Of a stretch of DNA of 64,000 nucleotides, positions 48,978-57,720 are shown piece by piece. Location: the NCBI RefSeq assembly GCF_028714215.1, contig NZ_JAQTMS010000001.1, positions 127,010 to 191,009 on the forward strand, in the 5' to 3' direction. Numbering within the stretch: position 1 is the stretch's first letter; every line of letters begins with the position of its first letter. This DNA is from Rhodoferax sp. Lineage in GTDB: Bacteria > Pseudomonadota > Gammaproteobacteria > Burkholderiales > Burkholderiaceae_C. The notes below the pieces were generated by a model, which saw nothing but the letters and a program-made list of their open reading frames with translations, was not told the origin of the DNA and did not search any database. The translations under genes and the position numbers were made by a program.

Positions 48978-49948
48978 AAACTGCACTGCGCTTGTTCCGC
49001 TTCGCCTGCCTGGCCGCCTTGGCCGGGAGCGCCTTGAGCACCACGGCCCAGGCCCAGACACCGCTGCAAGTGATCGCCCAGCAACCGCCCGGGAGCGGCT
49101 CCGACGCGATGACCCGCGCCTGGGCCGAATGCGCATCGCGCCAGATCAACCAGTCGTTGGTGGTGCTGAACAAACCCGGCGCCAACGGCATCCTGGCCAT
49201 CAACTACCTCAAGGCTCAGCCGGCCGATGGCCTGAACCTGATGTCGATCGGCATGTCGCAAATGAGCATCACGCCCTTTGTGCACAAGCAGATGCCGTAC
49301 GACCCGATCAAGGACTTTGACGGCGTGGCGCTGATTGGCACATCGCCGCTGGTGCTGGCGGTGCCGGCCGGGATGGGGATTCAGAATCTGGCCGATCTGG
49401 GAAAAGTGGCCCGCTCGCAAGCGGGTGGCATCAATTTTGGCTCGCCCGGCAAGGGCAGCCCGGCCCACCTGTTGACCACGGCACTGGCTGAGGCCATGAA
49501 CTGGCCAGCCACGCATGTGCCTTTTGTGGGCGAGGGGGCCGGCCTGACGGCCCTCATGGGTCGGCAGATTCAGGCCATGACGCTGGTGATCGGCACCGCC
49601 GCGACGCAGGTCAAGGCCGGCAAGCTGGTGCCGTTGGCGGTGTTCGCGAGCGAGCGTTCCAGCCTCATGCCGGAGGTGCCCACCATCAGCGAAGCCGGTG
49701 GCCCCAAAATCCTGGCGCGTCCGGCATGGATCGCCATCGTCGCCAAGAAGGGCACGCCACCGGAGCTACTGGCCAAACTGAACGAGGCCACCAACAACTG
49801 CCGCAACGACAGCGCCTACGCGGCCCGCATGAATACCATGAACGTGACGCTGACCGCCAGCAAACCCGCTGACGTGGTGGCCTGGGCGGCGCGTGACATC
49901 GCGGTTTGGAAACCGCTGATCGACAAGCTGGGCCTGGCGATTGAATAA
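48974..49948 (+). CDS. Bug/TctC-type periplasmic solute-binding protein
   Basis: This is a 324-residue tripartite tricarboxylate transporter receptor with a signal peptide (about 1-28, ending AQAQ). The bilobal Bug fold shows QVIAQQPPGSGSDAMTRAWAE, KPGANGILAINYLKAQPADG, MPYDPIKDFDGVALI and VPTISEAGGP. Comamonadaceae carry many such receptors without TctAB permeases. Here too no permease gene is adjacent. The neighbouring esterase suggests an ester-derived organic acid as ligand, but this is inference. Confidence 0.93.
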   Translation: MKTALRLFRFACLAALAGSALSTTAQAQTPLQVIAQQPPGSGSDAMTRAWAECASRQINQSLVVLNKPGANGILAINYLKAQPADGLNLMSIGMSQMSITPFVHKQMPYDPIKDFDGVALIGTSPLVLAVPAGMGIQNLADLGKVARSQAGGINFGSPGKGSPAHLLTTALAEAMNWPATHVPFVGEGAGLTALMGRQIQAMTLVIGTAATQVKAGKLVPLAVFASERSSLMPEVPTISEAGGPKILARPAWIAIVAKKGTPPELLAKLNEATNNCRNDSAYAARMNTMNVTLTASKPADVVAWAARDIAVWKPLIDKLGLAIE

Positions 49949-51353
49949 GCCGTTGGCCGGCGCGCCCCGCCTGCAACTGCCTTGCGGCTGGATCGAGGGC
50001 ACGCAGGAAGCCGGGCTGCACATCTTCAAGGGCCTTCCTTACGCCGCCGCGCCGACCGGAGCACTGCGCTGGCAAGCGCCTCAGGCCGCGCCCGCCTGGA
50101 CCGGCACGCGCGTCTGCGACCGCTTCGGTCCGCTGGCGGTGCAGGCAGGCCTTGCGGGCAGCCACGCGCACAGCGGCGACTTCGATTGCCTGAGCCTGAA
50201 CGTTTGGTGCCCGGCCGAAGCGGAACGCCCCTGGCCGGTCATGGTCTGGGTGCCGGGCGGAGGCTTTCTGCGCGGGGGTGCCGCCGACCCCTTGTACGAC
50301 GGCAGCGCCATGGCGCGCCAAGGCATCGTCTTTGTGTCCATCAACTACCGCATCGGCGTTGACGGCTTCATGCATTTTGACGATGCCCAGCCGAACCGCG
50401 GCCTGCAAGACCAGTTGGCCGCGCTGCGTTGGGTGCAGGACCACATCGAGCTGTTTGGCGGCGACCCCCAGCGCGTGACGGTGGCGGGGGTGTCGGCCGG
50501 CTCCGGCGCCATCAGCCACCTCATGGGCATGCCGGCCAGCGCCGGCCTGTTCCAGCGCGTGGTCCTGCAAAGCCCCAGTCTGCAAACCCATGACCTGGAA
50601 GATGCCCAGCGCATCCGCCATGCACTGGCCGGCGTGCTGGGCGTGGCGCCCACCCGGGCCGCCTTGGCGGACGTGCCACTGGGTCCCTTGACGCAGGCGT
50701 TGTTCTCTTTTGTCGGCAACGAAAGCCTGAAGCAGCAATGGGGCCTGCGGCCACGCAACTACTTTCCAGTGCGCCCGGTGATCGACGGGCGCATCGTGCA
50801 AGCCGCGCCACTGGCGGCGATCCAGAAACGTCTGGACCAAGGCACTGCGCGCTGGCCGGTCCTGCTGGGCTGCAATGCGCAAGAGATGCGCTTTTACCTG
50901 GTGCCCGGCGGCCAGATCGAGCGCATCGACGAGGCGAGTCTGAAACGCTTTGTGCAGGACATCGACGGGGCCGAAGCGCTGCTGGCAAAGTATGCCGCCC
51001 AGGCCCCCGAGGCCAGCGCCGGCGAGCTGCTTTGCCAGATCCAGTCGGATTACTACTACCGGCAACCCGCCAACGCCCTGGCACAAGCCCTGCGCCAGGG
51101 CGGCTGCGAAACGCTGCAATATGAATTTGCCTGGCACTCACCGCTACTCCAGGGTCGCATGGGCGCGGCGCACGCCATGGAAATCCCTTTTGTACTGGGC
51201 AACAGCGCTTCGGCGCGCGCCCAGGAATTCATCGGCGCCCAAGCCCCTGCGGCGCTGGCACAGGAGATGCACAGCTGTTGGTCGCGCTTTGTTCGGGGAG
51301 AACCCCTGCCCGAGTGGACCCGCCACGGGCAGTTGCCGAGGATCTTTGAATAA
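49941..51353 (+). CDS. Type-B carboxylesterase/lipase family protein
   Basis: This is a 470-residue alpha/beta hydrolase of the cholinesterase-like class. The oxyanion segment is VPGGGFLRGG (about residues 94-103), and the nucleophile elbow GVSAGS (Ser about 177) replaces the usual GESAGA. GLQDQLAALRWVQDHIELFGGDPQRVTVAG precedes it as expected, and a C-terminal His region, MGAAHAMEIPFVLGN, is present. A TTG at 49941, overlapping the receptor stop, is the most likely start. No signal peptide is seen, so it is cytoplasmic. Confidence 0.87.
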   Translation: MNKPLAGAPRLQLPCGWIEGTQEAGLHIFKGLPYAAAPTGALRWQAPQAAPAWTGTRVCDRFGPLAVQAGLAGSHAHSGDFDCLSLNVWCPAEAERPWPVMVWVPGGGFLRGGAADPLYDGSAMARQGIVFVSINYRIGVDGFMHFDDAQPNRGLQDQLAALRWVQDHIELFGGDPQRVTVAGVSAGSGAISHLMGMPASAGLFQRVVLQSPSLQTHDLEDAQRIRHALAGVLGVAPTRAALADVPLGPLTQALFSFVGNESLKQQWGLRPRNYFPVRPVIDGRIVQAAPLAAIQKRLDQGTARWPVLLGCNAQEMRFYLVPGGQIERIDEASLKRFVQDIDGAEALLAKYAAQAPEASAGELLCQIQSDYYYRQPANALAQALRQGGCETLQYEFAWHSPLLQGRMGAAHAMEIPFVLGNSASARAQEFIGAQAPAALAQEMHSCWSRFVRGEPLPEWTRHGQLPRIFE

Positions 51354-51380
51354 GCCCTGGGGCGCCGGCGCGGGCCGGGC

Positions 51381-53138
51381 TCAGTCGTCCATCTGCTGCA
51401 ACAAGTACAGGCGCTGATAAATGCCTTGATCGATCGCCATCAGTTGGTCGTGCGTGCCTTGCTCATGGATGCGGCCATGGTTGAGCACCACAATGCAATC
51501 GGCGCCGCGGATGGTGGAGAGCCGGTGGGCGATGGCGATCACGGTCACCCGTCCATGCAATTCCGACAAGGCGGCCTGCACGATCTGTTCGGTCTGCGAG
51601 TCGATGTGCGCGGTGGCTTCGTCCAGGAACAGAATGCGCGGGTTGCCGGCCAGGGCACGGGCGATGGCAATCAGCTGCTTTTGACCGACCGACAGGCGGG
51701 CGCCACCCTCGCCCAGCAAGGTTTCGTAGCCCTGCTCCAGTTGCGTGATGAAGTCATGGCAGTGGGCAGCACGAGCGGCCGTCTGCACCGCCTCCAGAGA
51801 CAGGCCCCGACCCATATCAATGTTTTCGCGCACGCTGGTGGCCAGCAGGAACGGATCTTGCGGCACCAGGCCCACATCGGCGCGGAATTGCTCATCGCTG
51901 AAATTGGCCAAGGGGATTCCATCGAGCCGGATGCTGCCCGATTGGGCTTGATAGAAGCGCAGCAACAGGCTCAGCAAGGTCGACTTGCCACTGCCGGTGT
52001 GGCCCACCAAACCGTAAAAACCCCCGGCCGGGATCTCCAGCCTGAGGTCATGCAAGACCACGGTGGACGGGTCGTAGCCGAAGCGAAGTTGCCCGATGCT
52101 GCCGGCACCCTGCGCGATGCGCTGCGGGCCCTTCATCGCCGCGGGGCGCTGCTCCTGCAGCAGCGCGTCGACCCGCGCCGCCGCCACCACGGCTTGCTGC
52201 AACTGGCCGAACTGCAGCGTGATCTGGATCAGTGGGTCGACCACCCGACCGATATAGCTGACAAAGGCGTAAAGAACGCCGATCTCCAGCGCGCCGAGGG
52301 CGCGCTGGCCAAAACTGTAGATCACCAGCGCCAGCAACAAGACGTTGATCAGGTCCAGCATCGGGCGCAGCAGCCAGGCATTGACGCGCATCTCGTCGGT
52401 CCGGGCGCCCAGGTGCTGCTGGTTGGTGCGCTCGAACTTGTTTCGAAAACGTTGTTGCGCATTGCTGGCCTGCAATACCGCCATGCCGGCTATCGACTCC
52501 GACATCTGGGCATTGATGTCACTGCGCTTTTGCCGGGCCCTGGCCACCGCCGGCGCGCTCCAGCGCTGGTAGAACCAGACGATCACCACGACCGCCGGAA
52601 TCAGTGTCAGCACGATCAGCATCAGGCGCCAGTCGAGCCAGGCCATGGCCCCCAGGGCGCCCAGCACCACAATGCTGCTGTCGAGCATGACGAACAGCAC
52701 CTGCACGTAGAGGTTCTTGACCTGCTCCGTGTCATTGGTGACGCGGCTGACCAATTGACCGGTAATGGCCTTGTCGAAGAAAGCCATCGGCAGGCGCAGC
52801 ACATGGCCGTACACCTCTTCGCGCAAGCGCCGCACCGAGCGCATCGCCACGCCGGCCAGGCGGGTCAGTTGGGCGTAGCGGATGACGCTGGCAACCGCAC
52901 CGGCCAGCAGGATGCCGCCCAGCAGCAATGCAATGTCCAGCGAAACAAAACGCCGCGGCAACAGGTATTGGTCGATGAAGTACTTGCCCAGCAAAGGGCC
53001 CATGGCTTCCAGCAGCGCCGCGGCGATCAGCCAGCAGCAGCCCTTGACCACATGATGGCGCTCCGACCGCGCCGCGTGCAGCAGCAGTGCAATGGCCCGG
53101 CGCGTGTTGCGCGGCGGGGTGGCGGCTTCAGGCTGCAT
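51381..53138 (-). CDS. ABC exporter subunit, MdlB-like (permease-ATPase fusion)
   Basis: This is a 585-residue half transporter. Six membrane helices (about 25-300) precede the ATPase: Walker A GHTGSGKST, signature SVGQKQ, Walker B ILFLDEAT and the H-loop AHRLST. The ATG at 53138 lies 11 bp inside the upstream exporter gene. With that partner it should form a heterodimeric exporter of the MdlAB type. Substrate is unknown. Confidence 0.92.
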   Translation of the reverse strand: MQPEAATPPRNTRRAIALLLHAARSERHHVVKGCCWLIAAALLEAMGPLLGKYFIDQYLLPRRFVSLDIALLLGGILLAGAVASVIRYAQLTRLAGVAMRSVRRLREEVYGHVLRLPMAFFDKAITGQLVSRVTNDTEQVKNLYVQVLFVMLDSSIVVLGALGAMAWLDWRLMLIVLTLIPAVVVIVWFYQRWSAPAVARARQKRSDINAQMSESIAGMAVLQASNAQQRFRNKFERTNQQHLGARTDEMRVNAWLLRPMLDLINVLLLALVIYSFGQRALGALEIGVLYAFVSYIGRVVDPLIQITLQFGQLQQAVVAAARVDALLQEQRPAAMKGPQRIAQGAGSIGQLRFGYDPSTVVLHDLRLEIPAGGFYGLVGHTGSGKSTLLSLLLRFYQAQSGSIRLDGIPLANFSDEQFRADVGLVPQDPFLLATSVRENIDMGRGLSLEAVQTAARAAHCHDFITQLEQGYETLLGEGGARLSVGQKQLIAIARALAGNPRILFLDEATAHIDSQTEQIVQAALSELHGRVTVIAIAHRLSTIRGADCIVVLNHGRIHEQGTHDQLMAIDQGIYQRLYLLQQMDD

Positions 53139-54921
53139 CGAGGCTGGCCTCCAGTTGCTGGTAACGCCACTGCGCCGCATACCAGCCGCCTTGTTCAAGC
53201 AGGCTGGCATGATCGCCTTGCTCGGCGATCCGTCCGGCCTTGAGCACCAGGATGTGATCGGCATCCATCACCGCGCTGAGCCGGTGGCTGACGATGATGG
53301 CGCTGCTGCCCCGCTTGGCCAGCCGCAGTTGTTGCAGGTGCGCCAGGATATCGGTCTCGGTCTGGGTGTCCACGGCCGACAGCGCGTCATCGAGCAGCAG
53401 CAGCGCCGCATCGGTCAGCAGGGCACGTGCGATCGCCACGCGCTGGCGTTGCCCGCCCGACAGCGACACGCCTTTCTCGCCGACCGGCGTGTCGTAGCCC
53501 TGCGGCATGCGCGCAATGTCGTCGTGGATGCAGGCCAGACGCGCGGCGCACTCGATCTCGGCGCGGCTGGCCTCGGGCTTGGCCAGCGCAATGTTTTCGG
53601 CAATCGAAGCCGAGAACAGAAACGGCTCCTGCGGCACCCAACTGATGGCCTGGTGCAAGGCGTCGAGCCGGTAATCCGTGAGGCCATGACCGCTCCAGCT
53701 GATGTGGCCGTCCTGCACCGCATACTGGCGCAGAATCAGGCGCAGCACGCTGGACTTGCCGGCACCGGTAGGGCCTACCAGGCCCAGCGTCTGCCCCGCC
53801 GCCAAAGAGAAATCAATGCCCGACAGGGCCAGTGCCTGGTGTCCCGGGTACGAGAAAGAAACTTGCTCGAACGCCAAGGCGCCCGCTGACACGCTGGTTT
53901 GCGTGCCGCCATCTTCAATCGACAAGGGCGCGTCCAGCGTCGGCTGCAGGCGGCTCCAGGCGGCGCGTCCGCGCTCCATCAAGGCCAGCACCCAGCCGGC
54001 GGCAAACATGGGCCAGATCAATTGGCCCAGGTACATGCTGAAGGCGGTCAGCGCGCCGATAGTCAGCTCGCCTTGCCACACCAGATAGCCACCCAAGCCC
54101 AGCGTGAGAACGGTGGCGCTCACCAGCGTGATGCCCACCGCAGGCTCAAAGGCCGCCTCCCAGCGCTGCGCCCGCAGGCTGGCACTGGCGGCGTGTTCGG
54201 CCAACTCGGCAAAGCGGTGGGCGCTGCGCGTCTCCAGCCCCAGCGCGCGCAAGGTGCGCACGCCGGTGAGCGTCTCCTGCACGTGATCGTTGAGCTTGCC
54301 AAAACATTCCAGCGAGTCCTTGGAGGCCTGGTGAATATGGCTGGAAATACGCCAGAAGGCGAAAGCCATCAAGGGGAAAGGCAGCAGCGCGGCGCCGGCC
54401 AGTCGCCAGTCGATGCCCAGCGTCATCATGGCCACCACCATGATGAGGGTCAGCGTGCCGTCAAATCCCGCCAACATCGCTTCGCCGGAGGCCATTTCCA
54501 CCGAATCGATATCGTTGGTGGCCAGCGCCATCAAGTCACCGGTGCGCTTTTGCTGGTAGAAGTGCGGACCCTGCAGGCACAGGCGCGCGTACAGCCGCTC
54601 TCTAAGCTGCGCGCCGAGCCGGTAGCTGGCGGCAAACAGTTGCAGGCGCCAGGCCACCCGCAGGAAATAGATCAGCACACCGGCCAGCAACAGCCAGCTC
54701 AACTGGCCCAGCAGCGCGCCGCGCTCCAGGCGCCCGGCCGCCAGGCCATCCACCACATGGCCCACCTGGCGCGGAATGAAGACCGTCAACGCCGCCACCG
54801 CCGCCAGCATCAGGGCCGACAACAGATAAGGGCGCCAGTTCTGACGCACGTAGCGTGCTATCAGGCCGGCGAAGCTGGCGCCAGTGGCAGCGTGAAGGTT
54901 TGGGTGAGTTGTGCGAGGCAT
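53128..54921 (-). CDS. ABC exporter subunit, MdlA-like (permease-ATPase fusion)
   Basis: This is a 597-residue half transporter with six membrane segments (about 20-300) and an ATPase: Walker A GPTGAGKSS, signature LSGGQRQ, Walker B LLLLDDALS, and H-loop VSHRLS. The Walker B Glu is replaced by Asp (DDALS), as in the degenerate half of heterodimeric exporters. The ATG at 54921 (MPRTTHPNL) is chosen; an ATG 11 codons upstream (54954) is also possible. It overlaps the second subunit by 11 bp. Confidence 0.92.
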   Translation of the reverse strand: MPRTTHPNLHAATGASFAGLIARYVRQNWRPYLLSALMLAAVAALTVFIPRQVGHVVDGLAAGRLERGALLGQLSWLLLAGVLIYFLRVAWRLQLFAASYRLGAQLRERLYARLCLQGPHFYQQKRTGDLMALATNDIDSVEMASGEAMLAGFDGTLTLIMVVAMMTLGIDWRLAGAALLPFPLMAFAFWRISSHIHQASKDSLECFGKLNDHVQETLTGVRTLRALGLETRSAHRFAELAEHAASASLRAQRWEAAFEPAVGITLVSATVLTLGLGGYLVWQGELTIGALTAFSMYLGQLIWPMFAAGWVLALMERGRAAWSRLQPTLDAPLSIEDGGTQTSVSAGALAFEQVSFSYPGHQALALSGIDFSLAAGQTLGLVGPTGAGKSSVLRLILRQYAVQDGHISWSGHGLTDYRLDALHQAISWVPQEPFLFSASIAENIALAKPEASRAEIECAARLACIHDDIARMPQGYDTPVGEKGVSLSGGQRQRVAIARALLTDAALLLLDDALSAVDTQTETDILAHLQQLRLAKRGSSAIIVSHRLSAVMDADHILVLKAGRIAEQGDHASLLEQGGWYAAQWRYQQLEASLDAA

Positions 54922-54994
54922 CTTTTCTTTTTTAAGGACCCTGACTCGATCCATGCGCTTGCATCCCCGGCAAGGCTGATCGATCTCCGTCAGG

Positions 54995-55120
54995 TCATCC
55001 TGCGGTGAATTCTATTGGTGAAAACGGTTGTTCGAGATGCGCTCCCCATCTTTTGAGGTCAGCCTGATTGACGCATAGAATCGATCTCGCTGAAATCAAG
55101 GCGACGAGCCGTTCTCCGGA
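54995..55120 (+). repeat. Duplicated leader repeat, copy 1
   Basis: Starting TCATCCTGCGGTGAATTCT, this matches 56439-56528 and then 56586-56620 with scattered substitutions. It ends just before the ribosome-binding site of the DUF4386 gene, so it behaves as that gene's leader. Confidence 0.88.
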
Positions 55121-55146
55121 AAAATCGATGACAAGGGGAGGAAAAC

Positions 55147-55875
55147 ATGAATCCGGTTTCCACCATCAATGAGTCACAGCGCAAAGCCGCTAGAGTCGCG
55201 GGATTCACTTTCCTATCCGGGATCGCAATCGTGGTCCTTGCGAACTATGGCATCAGCTTTCGCCTCAGCGTCCCAGGCAGCGCTGTGGATACCGCCCGGA
55301 ACATCATGGTGCACGAGACACTTTTCCGTCTCAACATTGCCTGCAACCTGATCTACCTTGTGAATATCGTAGTACTGCTCACGGCGCTCTATGTGATCCT
55401 CAAACCGGTCAATCAGAACCTCGCCTTGGTTGCGACATTCTGCAGGTTGGTTGTTGCCTTGATGTGGAGTGTCACCGCTCTCAACATGCTTGAGGCTCTG
55501 CGGCTCTTGGGTGACGCGGCTTACCTGCCAGTCTTCAAGGTAGATCAATTGCAGGCCTTGGCGAGGCTGCAACTCTCCTCAAGCTATGACGCGTACTACG
55601 TTGGTCTCCCGTTCTGGGGATTGGCCTCCACGGTTTGCAGCTACCTGTGGTTCAAATCAAGGTACATCCCGAGAGCGTTGGCTGCCTTCGGTGTGATCTC
55701 GTCTGCATGGTGCGTGTTCTGTGCTTTCGCTTTCATCGTTTTCCCCCACTTCAACGCGACGGTTAACGCGTCATGGTTCGATATGCCCTTGGTTCTCTTC
55801 GAAATGGCCTTGGGACTTTGGCTTCTGGTGAAAGGCTTAAGTCCATCCGGGCTGGTCGGCGCCGCCCTCCGCTGA
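55147..55875 (+). CDS. DUF4386 family membrane protein
   Basis: This is a 242-residue protein with six hydrophobic segments (about 18-38, 58-85, 90-118, 145-165, 175-200 and 205-235). The sequence NESQRKAARVAGFTFLSGIAIVVLANYGIS and LYVILKPVNQNLALVATFCRLV fit DUF4386, a family without assigned function. An AGGGGAGG ribosome-binding site precedes the ATG. The upstream leader is duplicated about 1.4 kb downstream. Confidence 0.87.
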   Translation: MNPVSTINESQRKAARVAGFTFLSGIAIVVLANYGISFRLSVPGSAVDTARNIMVHETLFRLNIACNLIYLVNIVVLLTALYVILKPVNQNLALVATFCRLVVALMWSVTALNMLEALRLLGDAAYLPVFKVDQLQALARLQLSSSYDAYYVGLPFWGLASTVCSYLWFKSRYIPRALAAFGVISSAWCVFCAFAFIVFPHFNATVNASWFDMPLVLFEMALGLWLLVKGLSPSGLVGAALR

Positions 55876-55925
55876 ACCCGGACCCCTCCTGCATTGTCTT
55901 GCGCTCGCGAGAAAGGCAACACGAT

Positions 55926-56084
55926 ATGAAAAAGGCATTTCCAGCCTCTGAGGCTGTCAACAAGACGTTGGCAAGCATGTTGGCCTTTGCGCAAGAGACG
56001 CATGGGTTAACAGGTCGAGCCGGACGCCGCGCAAACGTGCCGCCGCGTAGCTTCGACGGTATCGGACATGAAACCCGGTGGTAG
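55926..56084 (+). CDS. Possible 52-residue ORF, unknown
   Basis: The ATG at 55926 follows GAAAGGC. The product MKKAFPASEAVNKTLASMLA...HETRW is Arg-rich in its second half and matches nothing I know. It may be a relic. Coding status is doubtful. Confidence 0.3.
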   Translation: MKKAFPASEAVNKTLASMLAFAQETHGLTGRAGRRANVPPRSFDGIGHETRW

Positions 56085-56133
56085 TTGACTTGCTGCATAC
56101 CTCGCGCCGTTGCGTCGCAAAAGGAGCGTACGC

Positions 56134-56334
56134 GTGGGAAACGTGAAATCGATTGAGAGCGCTGTGGAATCGCTTCCCCCTGTGGAGCTAGCCGAATTCC
56201 GGCGGTGGTTCGCCGAGTTCGATGGCAACGCGTGGGATAGGCAAATCGAGCAGGATGCGGCCTCTGGCAAGCTCGACCCGTTGGCGACAGAGGCGCTTGC
56301 CGACTATTGTGCAGGTTCGGCGAGGCAACTTTGA
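56134..56334 (+). CDS. Antitoxin of a RelE/ParE-type module
   Basis: This is a 66-residue protein with a GTG start at 56134 behind AAAGGAG. The core VKSIESAVESLPPVELAEFRRWFAEFDGNAWDRQIEQDAASGKLDPLATEALADY is a known small antitoxin type found directly before RelE-like toxins. The toxin gene that should follow is broken and truncated (56340-56438), so this antitoxin has no intact local partner. Confidence 0.75.
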   Translation: MGNVKSIESAVESLPPVELAEFRRWFAEFDGNAWDRQIEQDAASGKLDPLATEALADYCAGSARQL

Positions 56335-56339
56335 GGTTG

Positions 56340-56438
56340 ATGCACACCGCATCAAAGCAGTTTTGGCAATGCCTTGATGCCCTCTGAAATTCAAACCGTA
56401 GCGTACCGAAATTTCGCACAACTCAAGGCCGACCAAAA
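56340..56438 (+). pseudogene. Truncated, frameshifted RelE-like toxin
   Basis: Frame 1 reads MHTASKQFWQCLDAL and stops at TGA 56385. A +1 shift then gives PSEIQTVAYRNFAQLKADQNHP, the usual continuation of these toxins, up to 56438. At 56439 the sequence becomes the duplicated leader repeat. The catalytic C-terminus is gone. Confidence 0.72.
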
Positions 56439-56620
56439 TCATCCTGCGGTGAATTCTGTTGGCGAAACCGGTCGTGCGAAACGCGCTCCTCATCTCTTGA
56501 GGTGAGCCTGGTTGACGCATAGAATCGTCCAAAATGATGTGCGGGATTGGTCGGGATTCCCATACCTGTATGAACCTTCAACAATGTCGCTGAAAGCAAG
56601 GCGGCAAGCCGTTCTCCGGA
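56439..56620 (+). repeat. Duplicated leader repeat, copy 2 (with an internal insertion)
   Basis: This resembles 54995-55120. An extra segment of about 57 bp (56529-56585) interrupts it. It is followed by GGAGGAATCA and an ATG at 56630, a 20-codon frame that ends quickly. The left edge coincides with the toxin truncation point. Confidence 0.85.
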
Positions 56621-56701
56621 GGAATCAATGTCCAGTTTATCGAGCAGCTCCCAGTATCACGAGCAGGTTTTGGTCTGGACGTTACGTTGACCTTTTCTGC
56701 C

Positions 56702-57661
56702 ATGACCGACGCAAGCGAAGACGCTCAAGATAAGCTCGCCTCCGTCCTAGGCGATGCAATGGCATTCGTTACCAACGAAGTAATTGTCCTCGCACGTCTC
56801 GAAGAGTTCTTCTCACCGAAGCCTGCGCAACTCGCAGACTCCGAAGAGTCTCGGAAGGCGTTACAGGAGCGCGTCGACAAACTATCGGAAACGTTGGGTG
56901 GCCCTCCAAGGCTCATCATTCATTGCACGAATGAACCCAAGCCCCATTACGATACTTACGCCGATGCCGCACTTGATGAGGCACTTACTTTGTTCCATCG
57001 GGCGCGTGTTTCAGTTACCCGAGCGCATATGTTCCTTGTCGGCTCAGGAATGCATGAACGAATGCCAGATGCACTCAATCCTCCGCCGGACAAAGAGTTT
57101 CGAGAACTGCTGCTGAAGCGTGTCAACGCGGCTTTCTGGGAACATGCCGAGACTTCTTTCATTCGCCTCGCCTCATACTGGGATCGAATTGGGCAACTAC
57201 TGGACTTCGTGTTTTTCGGCATCCGCCAGTATGAACGTGACGGCTTTCCCGCTGTCATGGATCGAATTCAAAACAACTGGTCAGCCGTCGATCCCATTTT
57301 GCGGGGAATGGACGCATGGAAGGCGCTCAGGAGCTTTCAGACATCGGAGCAGATATGCGGACTGAAATGGCTCTTGCGTCGGCGAAACTTGCTGATCCAC
57401 AGCATGCGCCTCAGACCCATCGAGCCTAATGACGAAGATCCGTTGTTTGACTCTGCCTTTAATCACTTAGATTCTGCCCTTCGAAAGAAGCTGGCTCCGG
57501 GTTCGATGCAGGAGGAATTGAACAACATACATGAGCACTTGGCGAATGCTGCTGCCCAGCTACCGAACGTCTTGTCGGTCCTCGAACATGCTGCTGAAAT
57601 TGCCTTTCGCCCGTATCCAAAAAAGGTCCAGCCATTCATTCCACCGGGCGCGGCGCGATAA
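56702..57661 (+). CDS. Unknown protein with HEPN-like RxxxxH motif
   Basis: This is a 319-residue, largely helical, soluble protein. The ATG at 56702 is chosen over a TTG five codons upstream; no strong ribosome-binding site is seen. Near residue 230 the segment KWLLRRRNLLIHSMRLRP contains RNLLIH, which fits the R-x4-H active-site pattern of HEPN ribonucleases (Cthe_2314-like group). A second conserved-looking helix, WEHAETSFIRLASYWDRIGQLLDFVFFGI, precedes it, as in many HEPN proteins. I do not recognise a closer family. It lies 59 bp before another unknown gene on the same strand, in a mosaic region with toxin-antitoxin debris, so a defence or toxin role is possible but unproven. Confidence 0.7.
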   Translation: MTDASEDAQDKLASVLGDAMAFVTNEVIVLARLEEFFSPKPAQLADSEESRKALQERVDKLSETLGGPPRLIIHCTNEPKPHYDTYADAALDEALTLFHRARVSVTRAHMFLVGSGMHERMPDALNPPPDKEFRELLLKRVNAAFWEHAETSFIRLASYWDRIGQLLDFVFFGIRQYERDGFPAVMDRIQNNWSAVDPILRGMDAWKALRSFQTSEQICGLKWLLRRRNLLIHSMRLRPIEPNDEDPLFDSAFNHLDSALRKKLAPGSMQEELNNIHEHLANAAAQLPNVLSVLEHAAEIAFRPYPKKVQPFIPPGAAR

Positions 57662-57720
57662 AGCCGCGCAGCACCCCTGAGCTTGAACGTTCGGCGTCTC
57701 CATAAACTAGGCTGCATACG

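Noticed and set aside
51426-53243. 605-residue open frame opposite the ABC exporter
   Set aside because: Antisense to a well-conserved ABC gene and rich in His, Gln and Arg, as expected for a GC-rich shadow frame.
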